64,000 nucleotides of DNA from Anthoceros angustus (lineage: Eukaryota; Streptophyta; Anthocerotopsida; Anthocerotales; Anthocerotaceae), in the NCBI GenBank assembly GCA_010909165.1, contig MU008183.1:372001-436000 (forward strand), written 5' to 3'. This document shows positions 41,228-53,315 of this stretch, piece by piece (within the stretch, counting starts at the first letter, position 1; every line of letters begins with the position of its first letter). The notes below the pieces were generated by a model. The model saw nothing but the letters and a program-made list of their open reading frames with translations, had not been told where the DNA came from and did not search any database. Both the position numbers and the translations under genes were made by a program.

Positions 41228-43547
41228 TTACTTGACGCAGAAAGTGTAGAGACTTGTTCCTGCCGCTCCAACAAGTGGATAGCCAGATCCCACAAACGCG
41301 CAACCCTTGGAAATGGAAATCCCGCCTTGGCCGCCTCCGGCAATGGAGTCATAGCGCCACAGAACATCTCCAGTCCTGCCGTTGAGAGCAAAGATGCGGC
41401 CAGTCTGGTAGGAGGCGGTTGCGAACACCACTCCATTAGCAACGCTGACAGGCCCCACGGCAGGGACGTTGTTGGGAGTAGGAGTTGTCCACAGAATGGA
41501 CCCTGCAGCAAAGTTCAAACCCTTCGTGACCTGATGCCGTTCTTGCGCAGGCTAGCAGAAACGACGTGATTTGACAAAGGAGGAGATCCGCAAGGGTATG
41601 TAGCGTAGTGCACCTGTGGCTGCATGCAACGCCACCCATGCTCCGCCTTTTGTGGTTTTGTTTGAAGGAAGCAGTGTGTAAGTGAGATTGCCGGAGTTGG
41701 CATTGTTGGTGTACACATACTTGCCATCCGTGGAAGATCCCCAGATAGCACCTCCGGTGATCCCACCAGGTCCCGATACCTGATGACCAGAATGCAGCAA
41801 TGCAATGCAATTATTCTTCTTGTGAGAATGCCGTCAGCGGGCAGTCCATGTATTCTGCTCTTGCATGGTCTTTGTTTGCGGAAAGGAATGAGTACCGTGT
41901 TCCACACTACGTCACCGGTGTCTCGATCCAAAGCCCAGACTATGCCGCTCTTCTGCGCAGCCACTGCAACATCAACCCAGGAGGACTTCACTGGGATGGT
42001 AAGCAGCATGGGGGCTTCTCCAAAGTCGTAGTCCAAGGCAGGGCCTGGAGGACAGTTGGGATTGCCTCCAGGCAGAAGACACGCTGCATTCCAAGCATCA
42101 AAGCCTCCGACAGATGTGCCCCACCTGATGTGTCCACTGGCCAGCTCCAGGGCTAGTATGGAGTTTTCATGATTCCCCGGCTCCACACAAGGGTCAGGAA
42201 CCTACAATTTCAGCCTCGACAAACCTAGATCAATACAGACCCGCATCTGCCCACATATGAACTCGTATACAAACCAGATCAATACACGTGCCAATGCTAT
42301 CAGCTTGACCACTGCGCATGCACATCATCAGGTATGGATGCGAAGCTCACCTCGGGTTTGGAGCGGTTCTGCTGTTCCCGCAAGCATTCCACGATGGCTG
42401 GAGGAGTGTCGTACACGTTCCCTGTTGCTATGTACACCAGACCCCGAGCCAGGTCGATAGCAGGACTACTCCCCCAGACAGCAGCTCCGGAATACAGTCC
42501 TGGCTTGCCCCCATTGTCTGGCAGCATGCTAGTCTTCCACACTATCTTCCCAGTTCGGATATCCAGCTTCTGGAAACTCCCGATGAAGGTGCAGCAGTTG
42601 TAGTCTGGCAAATCCAGGGTTGCAGCTTCCTCTATTGAGGACACCCCGAAGTAGTACGACCTGCAACAGGAGGGCAGATTCTGAAACATCTCCATTGCTC
42701 TGAAGCTGCTGCATGAGCACCTACCATTAATAGTCAGAGTCGAATCTCGAAACAATGACTCCATCACAAAAACCTTTTGTGGACAGTCCCCGACTGCGTC
42801 AAAATAGCCCAAGGATGCTCGTCCACCAGAGTGGTCCACAGAACCCCTCCAGTGTGTCGATCAAGAGCAACGAGATAGGCAGGGCCGGCGAGTCCCACCA
42901 ACAGCGTGTTGTGAGCTACCACAGGCGTGGCCCTCGTGAATGCGTTGGATCCTGGAGACGCCACAACTTCCTCCTCAACCATTCTGATAGCAACAGTGAC
43001 CATGCCAAATTCCATGTTCCCGGCGATGGAAGCATTCACGTACCAATCAGAGTGCGGTATCCAATACCACCCAGGATACCCGTGGCCTGCGTCAAATTGG
43101 TGGACCAAAGAAGCCATCCAGTCTCCTGCTCCACCGCGCACACAGTACCGGACCAGGTGGGGAAATAGAGCACCCCCTTGTAGATTGCAGGAGTAGCGGA
43201 AATGCCGCCTCCGGCATCAAATTCCCACTTGAGAGCCAGGCGCTGGGCTGTGTGAACGCTGATGGTTTTCTCTGTCTTTGCGAACCTCCAATTATGCAGC
43301 CCTCCTCCATGATTCACCCACTGACAAGGATCGAAATGCAGGGGCCCGGATTCGTCAATCATACCGCGCCCGCGTCCATGCTACTGCATGAACCGCCTTC
43401 AGGTTCAGACTAAGATGTGCGTACCTGGTCTCCAGAGGAAGCAGCTGCTGCTGCCTGAGGCAGATAGATCGCAAGGGGTAAGAAAATGGCAAGAATGAGG
43501 CGAGCTCCAGCTCCAGCCCGGCAATGGGAATGGGAATGCCTCATCAT
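41228..43547 (-). CDS. secreted PQQ-type beta-propeller protein P5
   Basis: Exons 43547-43425, 43320-43044, 42951-42774, 42660-42351, 42201-41896, 41779-41614 and 41502-41228 give 544 residues. The start is MMRHSHSHC, with a second ATG one codon later, and the signal peptide core is LILAIFLPLAIYLPQAAAAA. Motifs are as in P4: AVEQETGWLLWS, ALDRHTGGVLWT, KLDIRTGKIVWK, ALELASGHIRWG, ALDRDTGDVVWN, LHAATG-GSILWT and ALNGRTGDVLWR, plus the Cys pair YNCCTF. In the sixth motif the usual Asp is His (LHAATG), a change that might weaken that blade's docking contact. The spacer to P4 is about 360 bases, so P4 and P5 are close head-to-tail neighbours. Confidence 0.9.
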
Positions 43548-44542
43548 GTTCAACTTCCAGTTTGGCGGTGGAAGCCCGGGCCGGCTCGGCTCTAAAAGCC
43601 GACGAAGAGTCTGGAGCACGGAATTGCACATCTCATTTTCTATGTTGTCGCCCTTGGACTTTCGCCTGGCAACCAGGTGTGTCCTGCACGGCACTGCACC
43701 GCACCATGGCGGCTAGATCATCCGGAGTCCAGACTTCCTCGTACCGACAAAACACCGGTGGTTATCCAGAGTGTTTCTGAGCAACAGCGCGCCACATTCC
43801 CGGAATCATGCCACACTGGCATGATTCCGCCCGGGGAATCATGCCAGTGTGATCGAACCCGGTCACCCACCACCTAATCAGAAAGCAGTAGCACCAACAA
43901 CGACAACTTCATTCATGTGTACTAAGGATGGAAGAACTACCATAGAGGAGAAGATCAGAGGATTAGTGCGTCGCTCACAGGACTGCGGGTCCCATAGATG
44001 GAGTCCGCATTCCCTAGTGCAGACTTTATCTTTGGATGAGGTTTGCGTGTTGAGATCGAGAATAGGCAATTATCTTTGGGTGGGGGTTAGATCTTCAGCA
44101 CATGGATAGATATTTGCTATGCGGCAGCTTTCACCTTGATGTCGGTTAGGCCAACATGTGGCAAGGTAGAGTATGGTACACCACCATTGCCTGCCCTCCT
44201 CCCTCACCTGTGCCCAATGAAGAGTACAGGCAAGTCCGTAAACAAAGTGCTCACTGCAACACATGTTGCGATACCGTGGCTTACTTTTGGGAAAGGTGGG
44301 CCAAAGTATGAGGGCATTGTACCTGACTTAGGACAGATTTTCATCTCCGAATGACCATTGATAGGGCAAGATCTCTTCTGTTCGTCCAATATCTGCATGT
44401 AACCATATTTTAATGCAACGAGGAAATAGGAATGATTGACAAGTTCATCATCCCAACCCAGAGCAAATCCTGGATTATCAACACTTACAGGGTTAGATGA
44501 CTCCGCTGACGAGCCTTATACATATGTAGCCCTCGCACATCT
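43548..44542. other. spacer with nested short palindromes, no gene seen
   Basis: Upstream region of P5 and downstream region of the helical-repeat gene. The only structured piece is the inverted repeat set at 43802-43851. Open frames on both strands are short and unsupported. Confidence 0.45.
43802..43851. repeat. overlapping inverted repeats
   Basis: 'ggaatcatgcca' (43802-43813) pairs with 'tggcatgattcc' (43817-43828) around CAC. The second arm extended (cacactggcatgattcc, 43812-43828) also pairs perfectly with 43835-43851 around GCCCGG. The middle arm can therefore fold with either neighbour. It is followed by 'atcgaacccgg', which read on the minus strand resembles a tRNA B-box (gggttcgat), so a SINE edge is possible but unproven. 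Confidence 0.7.
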
Positions 44543-47500
44543 TCAAACAGTAAGCAGTGCTCCCCCAGCTTGGTTTTCTCTCTCAATTTTGCACTGCTCC
44601 AAGAGCTCAACTAATCTTTGCAGTGCTGGTTCATTTGCACTTCCTTGCCATGCATCGAACTTTGACCCTGAACACCTGTATGCTTCAAAGGTGCATTAGG
44701 ATACTGATAGTATTGCATCTGTTTCTCCGAGCAGGCAGATTTTCGGAGGATTGACACTCACATGTATATGAGCCTGCAGATCTCTTGTACTTCAGCCTCG
44801 ATATCAGCAGAAAAGCCTCTTCCCCGTGCGTTCTTATACACTTCAATCAACTCTTCCCAAAGTCTGCCAAGCCAGTGTATGGTCAGTGCAAACTCCACAG
44901 AAAGGCTACGTAACCCAATTCGTGCTTTACCTATTTGCATGGGAAGGAATTCTGCACCATGTGCGCAAGATAATTTGCCGTAGGATACGAAGACTCTATT
45001 CCAAACACAAAAAGTATTACTTGCTATGCTTCCGTACACATCGCAAGATTTGCTCCCAGGAGATGGTCAAGGTTTGGAACAAACCAAAATGCAGGTCAAG
45101 TCGTCTGGAGATAGCAACCACCTTGAGAGAAGTGGGAGCAGACGCTTGAAATGTGCAACGAGAATAAGGCCCATCGCCTCCAGCTGAGGTAGTATTGACT
45201 TAAGCCAGACAATTCTCCGATCTTGATCATCTGCATTTCTCTCCAGTTCTCCCAGCATTTCAACCAATACCCGCCCGTACCTTCACAGACGTGACAACAA
45301 AAATAAGAGATGCAAAAGTACTCTTCAGATGTTTTCCCAAGAACCGAGAAAATTGAGCTTAAGCTGAAAAGAGTGACTACAGTACCAGATGCCCCGTGGA
45401 TTCCGCCCCTCTATGCGACAAACAAGCTTCACAGCCATCCGTACAGCAAGTGGCCATAGGTCACCGCAACCAATCAAACTGCGACAGACAGCATCAAGAA
45501 TGGCATCCCCATACCATCGAAGTTCTGACACGTTCAAATTCAGCCCCAAGTGTAACAAGCTCCTCATACCCTGTCTCTGCAAGCCCACAACACACCAAGT
45601 GATTTAAGTACCAGAAAGAAAAGTGAATCAAAGCCAGATCAGGCACACAACTCTTCAAACACAATCTTGTTACCGACAAAACAGCGTGTGCAATACCTTG
45701 ACAGCTGGAGAATAATGGTCCAAGGTAGTCAACGCACAAGGAACAAGCAACTCACAGTGAGCTCCCAGGTGAGGATGTTGCACCTGCCATGTGCACCATT
45801 ATCGATGTCAAGTCACTGCAGGTGCACTGGAGAGATGCCTCTATACCAGGCACAAGAAACATGGTCCTTGATATTTAAAACCTGGACAGAAAATAGACTA
45901 CCTGTCTTAGACACCACTCTAACTGGTGTGATGCTACGATAGATGCGCCTATATCGCCACCTTCCGGAGAGATGTAAATACTATCTGCAGTGCCAATGTT
46001 GGAGCTACTCTTGATGATCTCCTTGATTCTTGGGATCATGACTGGCAACAGGGACAAGATCAAGCCTCCAATCCCCCCAACCTTCATGTCTGCTCTTCGT
46101 GCCTTGCTAACATCCGGTGTAGTCTCATCGTTTGACAGTGAACCACCAATCTTTGCCTCAACTGCCTTTGACAATAAGCAAGCCGCATTGACTGCCAACT
46201 TTTGTAAGTCTGTCGAGGTCCATGAAACATCAGTTTCTTCCCTCCCTTCAGGACAGGCAAGAGCAGCAAACGCCAGAAATAAATCTTGAACCAACGCCTG
46301 CCTGTCCTCCAAGTCCAGGGTTAACCAAGAAATATCCTCTAAGATGGAAGTTGCTATCTGCACGAAAGAGTCTGCGCGCTCCAAAAATTGGTTTGCAGCA
46401 CTTTGAAGGCTCTCCACACTACCACCTTTGCTGAGCTCAGGTGGTATCTGGAGAACCTGGGACATCAGAAATGAACAGATCATGTTGGGCATAAAGACTC
46501 ATGCATTCACAGCCATCACTGAAACTCGGGCATGCAACTGCTTCTCACCTCAACAATGTACCGCAATGCGGCAACGTCCATTCCAGAAGCCCCATCTGTT
46601 CTCCTGCAAGCAGCCGGTAGGAGATCCTTGTGTACTGGCAAATCACCATACCAATCTTTGCTACGTAGGGCTGAACTGAGGCCTCTCAGGACTGTTTCTT
46701 CTGACACAACCCGTAGAGCTTCTGCTTCTTCGTCCCCTAATATTCGACCTCGCTCATAGAATCTTGCTACCCAATCAAATGTATGTGCCCCAGCCTTTGG
46801 ACTTAACATCGCAAGAAGTGAAGTTCTGTAGAAGGGTCTCCCCATGGACCTACAAGACCGGATGCTATTTCAGCACCAACTGCAGAATGCACAAGCACGT
46901 ACATGACTATGAAGACACACTGAACAAACACTACCTGACTAGATCTGTGAGTCTGACACGCAAGGATCGATCCCCGCGTTTCTCTGCTTCCTCCAGAGCA
47001 GCAGTAGCAGCTACAAGTAAGAGAGGCAGCCTGTCCAGTCGCCTACCTTGAGCCTGTTCAAAAAATGGTGGTCCAGGCAAAAGCAGCATTCCTATGATAG
47101 CATTCGTGCTATCCAGGAGCCATGCATCGTCAGAGAGTGTGTGCATACTCTTGGCTCCTCCTTGTTCTACGATCATCGCCAGAGAGGATTTGATGAACTT
47201 ATCCACTAGCTTCAAAATTGCATCCTACAGCAGGAAAGAAGTGCCAGAACGGCAAACGGGTCAAGCTCATCTTAGAGCACAGATCCTAGCAACAAGAGTG
47301 TGAAACTGATCTGCAAAGAAATCCACCTCAAGACCATCTGGTGAGGAGAGCAGCATGAGTTTCAGCACAGCTTCACACCCGCTCTTCTGAACTTCGGGCA
47401 CCGGGTCCATACATGTGCGAAGTATCCCACCAAGTAGATCAGAATACCTGCAAACGATAGCCAAGAGGTCAACAGACAGCAAATTTACAACAAATAGGAC

Positions 47501-48502
47501 GACATTGCAGAAAGGTATTATCTACTGCGTGAGTCAGTTGAAGGCCATACACATCTTTCGGTAACTGCTCAAACTTGATTGAAATTACTGTCTTGGCTCC
47601 ATCAACAGCAGCAAGCCTCACCTGCACCAATCCCTCAATCGTTCACTGTGCTGCAGCAAATATGGTATCGGCAAGGACTTCGGAGACGACAGGATCTCTC
47701 AAATGCCTATACCTGTAAATGGTCCGAAGCAAGGCCGAAAACCAGCACCTTCAGCAGATCTTCCAGGGCAGAAGACGCGGTGGATAGAAAACCCAATCCG
47801 GAGCTTGTGACCCGCCCTGAATTGCCACACATTTTGCCCTCATTGACAGCGACGCAAACTGCCAACTGCACAGCTGCAGCCCTGGCACGCCATCTGCGCG
47901 CCTTGAGGCCACCAACCCCGGCCACCTCAGGCCAGACTCTGTCCAAAGACAACGCCATCCCCAGATTCCGTACCGATTCTCCATCACTATCCTTCAGACC
48001 TGGATCCCAATCGAGAGCAACAACGGAAGCAAGATTCTTCAGGCTCACGAGCCACTGAGCACAAAGGCTCGGAAACTGTCGGCCTAGATTGGAAGCAACG
48101 CTCCCTCCGGTCCCAGACCCAAAACCAGTCAGGCAGCACATGGCACAAGATGAGAGAAACGCCTGCGCTGCAGCAGCCTGTTCAGGTCCCCGTCCTGCAC
48201 GCACCCACCAGATTGCTCGTCACCCCACCAAATTGGTAGCCAGCAGAAGGCCATCGACAGGAGAGCCACATACCCGTCAGCTCCTGCCCAGTGTGTAGAA
48301 CGACAGCACTGGCCTTTTCCGCAGCAGAAACCGCAGCAGCAGCTTCCTCCTCATCGATTTTCTCCTGTTGAAGCAGCTGACAGCATTGCACAAACTTCGC
48401 TGCTTCACGATCGACGTCCCCGGACGAGGCCAGGGGCGTGCCATCGCCTGCCTGCTCGGCAATGGCCCCCGGCATCACTGCCCCGGCACCGGCAGACGTC
48501 AT
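44543..48502 (-). CDS. large helical-repeat (HEAT/ARM-like) protein, multi-exon
   Basis: The start ATG at 48502 opens MTSAGAGAVMPGAIAEQAGD. Exon 1 is 48502-48274, exon 2 is 48194-47713 and exon 3 is 47621-47526 (reading VRLAAVDGAKTVISIKFEQL). About eight further exons follow, down to a last exon ending with the stop at 44545-44543 (reading ANEPALQRLVELLEQCKIER and then GGALLTV). Approximate cores of later exons are 47460-47275, 47215-46950, 46845-46560, 46460-45900, 45580-45400, 45260-45080 and 44990-44760. The protein is helix-rich, with HEAT-like phrases such as LGGILRTCMDPVPEVQKSGC and EAVLKLMLLSS. Such helical scaffolds include TELO2-interacting proteins and other ARM-repeat families; I cannot say which. 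No signal or membrane segment. Exon edges beyond exon 3 are approximate. The upstream F-box gene ends only 193 bases away on the same strand. Confidence 0.72.
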
Positions 48503-48695
48503 GGTTTGGCTGGCTACGAAATCCCTTGTAGACGAGATTAGGGGACTGCGGCTTCGGTTTCGAAGCCAATGGGGTGTGCGCATAAAAAGTGTGTCGGGGA
48601 AGAATTTCTAGTGTACATAACAATACATGCATACAATGGATGGTCCAGACAATGAAGGATCCATCCCTGGAGTTGTCCTCCAGTCCAGTGAGAGG

Positions 48696-51360
48696 CTAGC
48701 TGGTTCCAGCGGCTTCCACATCCTGCGAAGAACTCCCCTGCCCGGTGCCGTCAGTCTGCACCATGATGCCGATAGCCTGCATCGTGGTGCCGTCCCTCTG
48801 CAGCATGGTCTCCTCGTAGACAGAGGTAGGGAACTCTCCGGCTCCAATACTGACGCTTGCGGGGTTCAGCGGATGAAACATCCAGCGGACTCTGCAGCCT
48901 CGTCCCTGAACAGCGGAGATCGCGTCTTTCGGCACAAATTTCTGGACGCTGTGGAAGAGCTTCACCTTCTTGAGGCTGGGGCATTCCAGCAGCACCTCCT
49001 GATAACAATCCGGCGTGACGTTCTTCATGTCCACCATATAAAGGTGGAGGAGGCACTTGAGGTCCGCGATCGCCAACACCGCCACATTCGTGACGAGAGT
49101 GTGGGAGAGGTTGACATGTTGAAGGCTGGGGCAACCTGCTACAAGGGCCAAGATGCCGTCATCACCGATCCCTTGGCAGTGCTTGAAATCCAAGTACGTG
49201 AGCCGCTTGCACCCGAGTCCCAGGGAAGCAAGGCCGGTGGAGGACACACGGTTGCAGCCTCGCATCTCAATCTGGTGCAGCTCAGTCAGCTGGGACAGAG
49301 AGCGTACGGCATCGTCAGTAATGTTCCGACAGTAGGACAGGTTGATGGTCTTCAACCTGCGACAGCCAGCGCCGATAGCGGCGATGCCCGCATCGCCTAC
49401 ACGTATCGATCTGCTCCAACCGCGATGAAGGAGGAGATTAGTCGGAAACACATGAGCAGGCAGTCCATGAGAAGACGAAGCCGGATCTGGATGGACATGC
49501 ACCTGTAGAAGTCGATCTCCCGAAGGTTGCTGCAACTAGCACCGATGTGCTCCACTCCCGCATCTGTGATCCAGCAGATCCCTAGTTTCAGCTGCCGAAG
49601 CGCGGAACACCGTGCGACCGACTTCAGTCCTGCCAATTCAGCCAGCCAGCCAGGAAGCGCGTTAGCAGAAAAGAAGCGGAAGCGGGTTCCGTTCCAAAGC
49701 AGGCAGGCAGGCAGGCAGGCCGTAGGAGTTCCAACCAACCTTCATCGGTGATGCAGGTGTCCGTGAGGTCCAGTTCTTCCAACCAGGGGCAGCCCAGGCC
49801 CAGAGAAGCTAACCCGGCGTCGCTGATGGCCGCGCAGGCTTCCATCCTCAAAGACCGCAGCCCTCTGCACCATGTGGTGACATGCCCCAAGGCCCGGTCG
49901 GTGATGTGCCTGCAGCATGTGAGATCCAGCGTGTGGAGAGCTCCACACTGGGACACCACGGCCTCTATCCCCTCGTCCGTCACGCCATAGCACTTGCTCA
50001 GGCTCAACTCCTTCAGATCCTTGCACCCCCTTCCCACGGACTCCAGCCCCTTCTCGGACACGGTGCATCCATCCAGCTTCACGGTTTCCAGGCTGGGAAA
50101 GCTGGGCAACCTGGCCAGAGACTCGCCCGTGAACTGCAACACCAGCAAGACAACACATTCATCAGCGATCTGTTCTACCTTCCTTCCTTCCGTTCTTCAT
50201 ATTCCACTGCAATCCATTCCCTAACAGTGTTAGCGTGCTGCAACACCAACCAACCTGAGCATTATGCGTGAGCGCAAGCTGGCGCAAAGCCACGCTGCCG
50301 CCATCGCCAGCCAAGCTGAGGATGCCGGCGTGGGTGACGCCGGGGCACTTGGACACGTCCAGCTTCTGCAGGGACTTGCAATTCCTCTTGAGGAGCGTGA
50401 GCCCCTGGTCATCGATGTTGGTGCACCTCACCAAGTGCAGCGTCTCCAAGCAGCCCAGCCCGGAGATAGGCTTCAGGCACTCGTTCGTGACCTGTCACAT
50501 CGGCATCACCAACTCAACTTGCTTAGCATGGCGAGCGAAGTCACGGGCGTCACGGCCGCAGCAGCGCGGGCGTGAAGCACCCGTGAGCAGGCCAAGAAAC
50601 AATCATGAATCACACCCTCGAACAAGCAAAGAAGCAACAATGATGAAGCGGCATGGGCCCCCCACTCCGTGCGGCTGCATAGTAGAGAGCCCTCCAGTAC
50701 CTCGGTGAAGCAGAGGTCGAGGGAGCGGAGGCGGGCGCATCCCTGCGCCACCATAGCCACGCCCTTGTCCGTGATCTTGACGCAGCACTTGAGGGAGAGG
50801 AGCTCCAGCTGCGGGCAGCCGGCGGCAATGCAAGCGAGGCCGACGTCGGTGAGGCGCTGGCATTTGGCGAGGCGCAGCAGGCGGAGCTCCGGCAGGCGGC
50901 TCAGCGGCAGCAGGTACAGGTCCGCGACATGGCCGCAGTTGGAGAGATCGAGGTCGCGGAGACGGGAGCAGGAGGCGGCCATGGCGCACAGGCCGGCGTG
51001 CGTGAAGCCCGCCACCTTGGCTGCCGAGCTCCCGGAGGCGAGGCCCGCGGCCCGCGCCAGAGCCTCCATCGCCGCGTCCGTCACCCGCCGCGCCAGCGAC
51101 AGATCCACGCTCTCCACCATCGGGAAGCGCTGCAGCAGAGGTTCCAGTGTGCCGGGATTGTGCGGCCGCACCCGCTTCCGCACGCTCGCCTCCAGGTCCC
51201 GCATCCTCTTGCACACGGCCCGCCAAGCCTGCCGGTCCGCCGCATCCCCGACCTTCTCCAGCACCTCCAGCAGCAGCTCGTCGCTCAGGTCCTCCATCCC
51301 GCTCCTCCTCCGAGCTGAGACGGCCCTTCCCGCCATCTCCCGAGACCGTGAGTTTCTCAT
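48696..51360 (-). CDS. FBL3: F-box/LRR protein of the RAE1/FBL3 type
   Basis: Multi-exon, minus strand. Exon 1 (51360-50701) encodes the F-box (MEDLSDELLLEVLEKVGD, AWRAVCKRMRDLE) and the first LRRs. The next exon starts at 50491 (VTNECLKPISGLGCLETLHL), followed by exons reading ARLPSFPSLETVKLDGC, DLKELSLSKCYGVTDEGIEA, ITDRALGHVTTWCRGLRSLR, CPWLEELDLTDTCITDEG, LKSVARCSALRQLKLGICWI and INLSYCRNITDDAVRSL, down to the stop at 48696. The cysteine-containing LRR order closely follows Arabidopsis FBL3/RAE1, the substrate-recognition subunit of an SCF ubiquitin ligase; RAE1 is known to act on the STOP1 transcription factor in aluminium and proton tolerance. Whether this copy has that target is inference. 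The first ATG (MRNSRSREM) is used; the ATG opening MAGRAVS is an alternative. Confidence 0.88.
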
Positions 51361-53315
51361 TCCTCCTCCTCTTCCTGCTCTTCCCTCCTCCTCCTCCTCC
51401 CCTTCGTCCTTCCTCTTCCTCCTCGTCTTCCTCCGCTCAAGCCCCTCGATCCGAAGCCCCTCAAGCCTCTCCTCTCCAGCCTGTGGCGTGCGCAGTCGTG
51501 AAGGAGAGAGGGCCGGAAGCAGCTAGGAATCTTCCTTGTTCATCACATATCTCGCCTAGCAGAGCCTGTGGTGGGTGTCGCGGCCCGCGGTCCGCTTCTT
51601 CCCCGAGAGCACCGTGACCAACGTGTCTGGACTAGCAGGCGGCTACTGGCGCGGGTCTGGTACGGAAGTGCCCGGTCCGAGTACGTCTGAAGCGTTATGT
51701 ACACTTCCGTACCAGCAGTGGAAGGTCTGTCCCGGCCCGTACCCCGGCTCTATCTCGCCCGTGCACGACTCGTCCGGAAGGAACCTCCCCCCTTGCAGGT
51801 CCCACCACGCTCTTCGGCTCTAGTGTAACAGTGCCAAGTGGGGGCGGGGGCAAGTGGCAACGCCACCACTTTTCACCACTTCTTACTGCATCGACTCTCA
51901 GACATGGATTACATATGTAGCCTATCTCACATAAGCATGTGACTAAACCATCGGTGGAAAGTCGAGTCCCCGAGCCTGTTGCCTGATGGAGAAGTGGTTT
52001 TCGGATATAGGGTTTCTTGATCCGGATTTACATGATATCCTGGTAGATTACGAACGTAATCAGCTTCAAGCTGTCGACGCAACATGCGTACGGTACCGTG
52101 GTACCTACCAGGTACCAGGTGCCGTGACCCATGGGCCATGCCGACACGAGCCTGATAAATTACATAAAATATATTAGACCAGGTAAGTATTTTCGTGGCT
52201 TTGGAAGCTCCGGCTAAATACTACCCGTGTACGTACATATTGGAATTTCTTACCTGGAAGGTTCTCAGCATCCTATGCCATCTCGGGTTCATCCCAGCGC
52301 ATCCCCTCTCATCGTTTCTCTCCTCGGCTCCATCTCCACGTGGACTGCGTAAAGCGGCCATGGCATGAAGGTTCAAGGTTCCCAACATGCCGCTAGGCGA
52401 CATGATGTCAGAACTCTTCTTTTACCCAGTGGGCAGCGAGCTCAATTATGCGTGTTATATATACGATTGCGAGAATGCTTGTACATATTTGGTCTATTTG
52501 GAAATCGATCCAAATTTGAGGGATTCTGTAGGTTCGGATGGTGTGACGGTGTCAATTGGTCCAGTGATTATGGACCTAAGTACTTGGTGCTAATAGCTAA
52601 TAGCTAATGACTAATAAAAAGGCTTTCAACAAGTGCTTGCTGTCAGATGCCTCGAAATTTGTGCTCCTTCCCGGAGCCTCGGAATCGGCCACATGTGATG
52701 AGTGTGATAGGCTGGAGATAACAAAGGTAGATATATGCGATTCCGCATCCTGCAATTTCAGTGGAAGAGACTCCAGTCCTCCAGCGTGAAGGTTGACAAA
52801 GGAGACCCAGTCGTTGTTGCACTTGAACCACCTGGTTCTGCGCTGTGTCTAAACCCACTAGGCTGAAAAGCTTAGCTGGTAATAACATGGACTGAAGGAA
52901 CGTGACGCATGTGGCAGAGTAGGCTGCTTTGATACATGCAAGGGGAAGAGGATACCATCTGCATGACCGCTGAGATTTGTGCACTACATGTGGTGTCTGT
53001 GACGACCAGCAGGAGGTGGTGGCCGGGTCTGGCATCCACCATGGCGGTTTGGAGCGTTGCACTTGAGTCTTGCAAAGGGCAACAGGATCCGTTCTGGGGA
53101 CAGGTTTCCTGGACCCAGGGACAGAATGGTGGGCTGACAGGTGTTTTAGGAGGATGTCATCCAGTTCGCGTGACCTCAGGGTACCAGCTGCTGGGACAGA
53201 ACCATGGTAGTACCTTGACAACACAGGCAGCCCGTCGAAGAGGGTGTTGGCGAAGTAGGAAGAGCCGGCGTTGGCCTGACTTGCGGCGTATCCAGTCCCA
53301 GGAGGTGCTGTGGCT
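51361..53315. other. spacer between divergent genes; no secure gene
   Basis: Holds the promoter of the F-box gene (CT-rich microsatellite 'cctcctcctcttcc' at 51361-51430) and, on the right, the upstream region of the PPR gene. A KpnI-like palindromic cluster 'ggtaccgtggtacc' lies near 52092-52105. The PPR reading frame is open from 52936, but its first 125 codons have no PPR signature. Confidence 0.45.

Noticed and set aside
43835-43880. tRNA gene on the minus strand
   Set aside because: Only a B-box-like string is present; no A-box, anticodon arm or acceptor stem could be folded.
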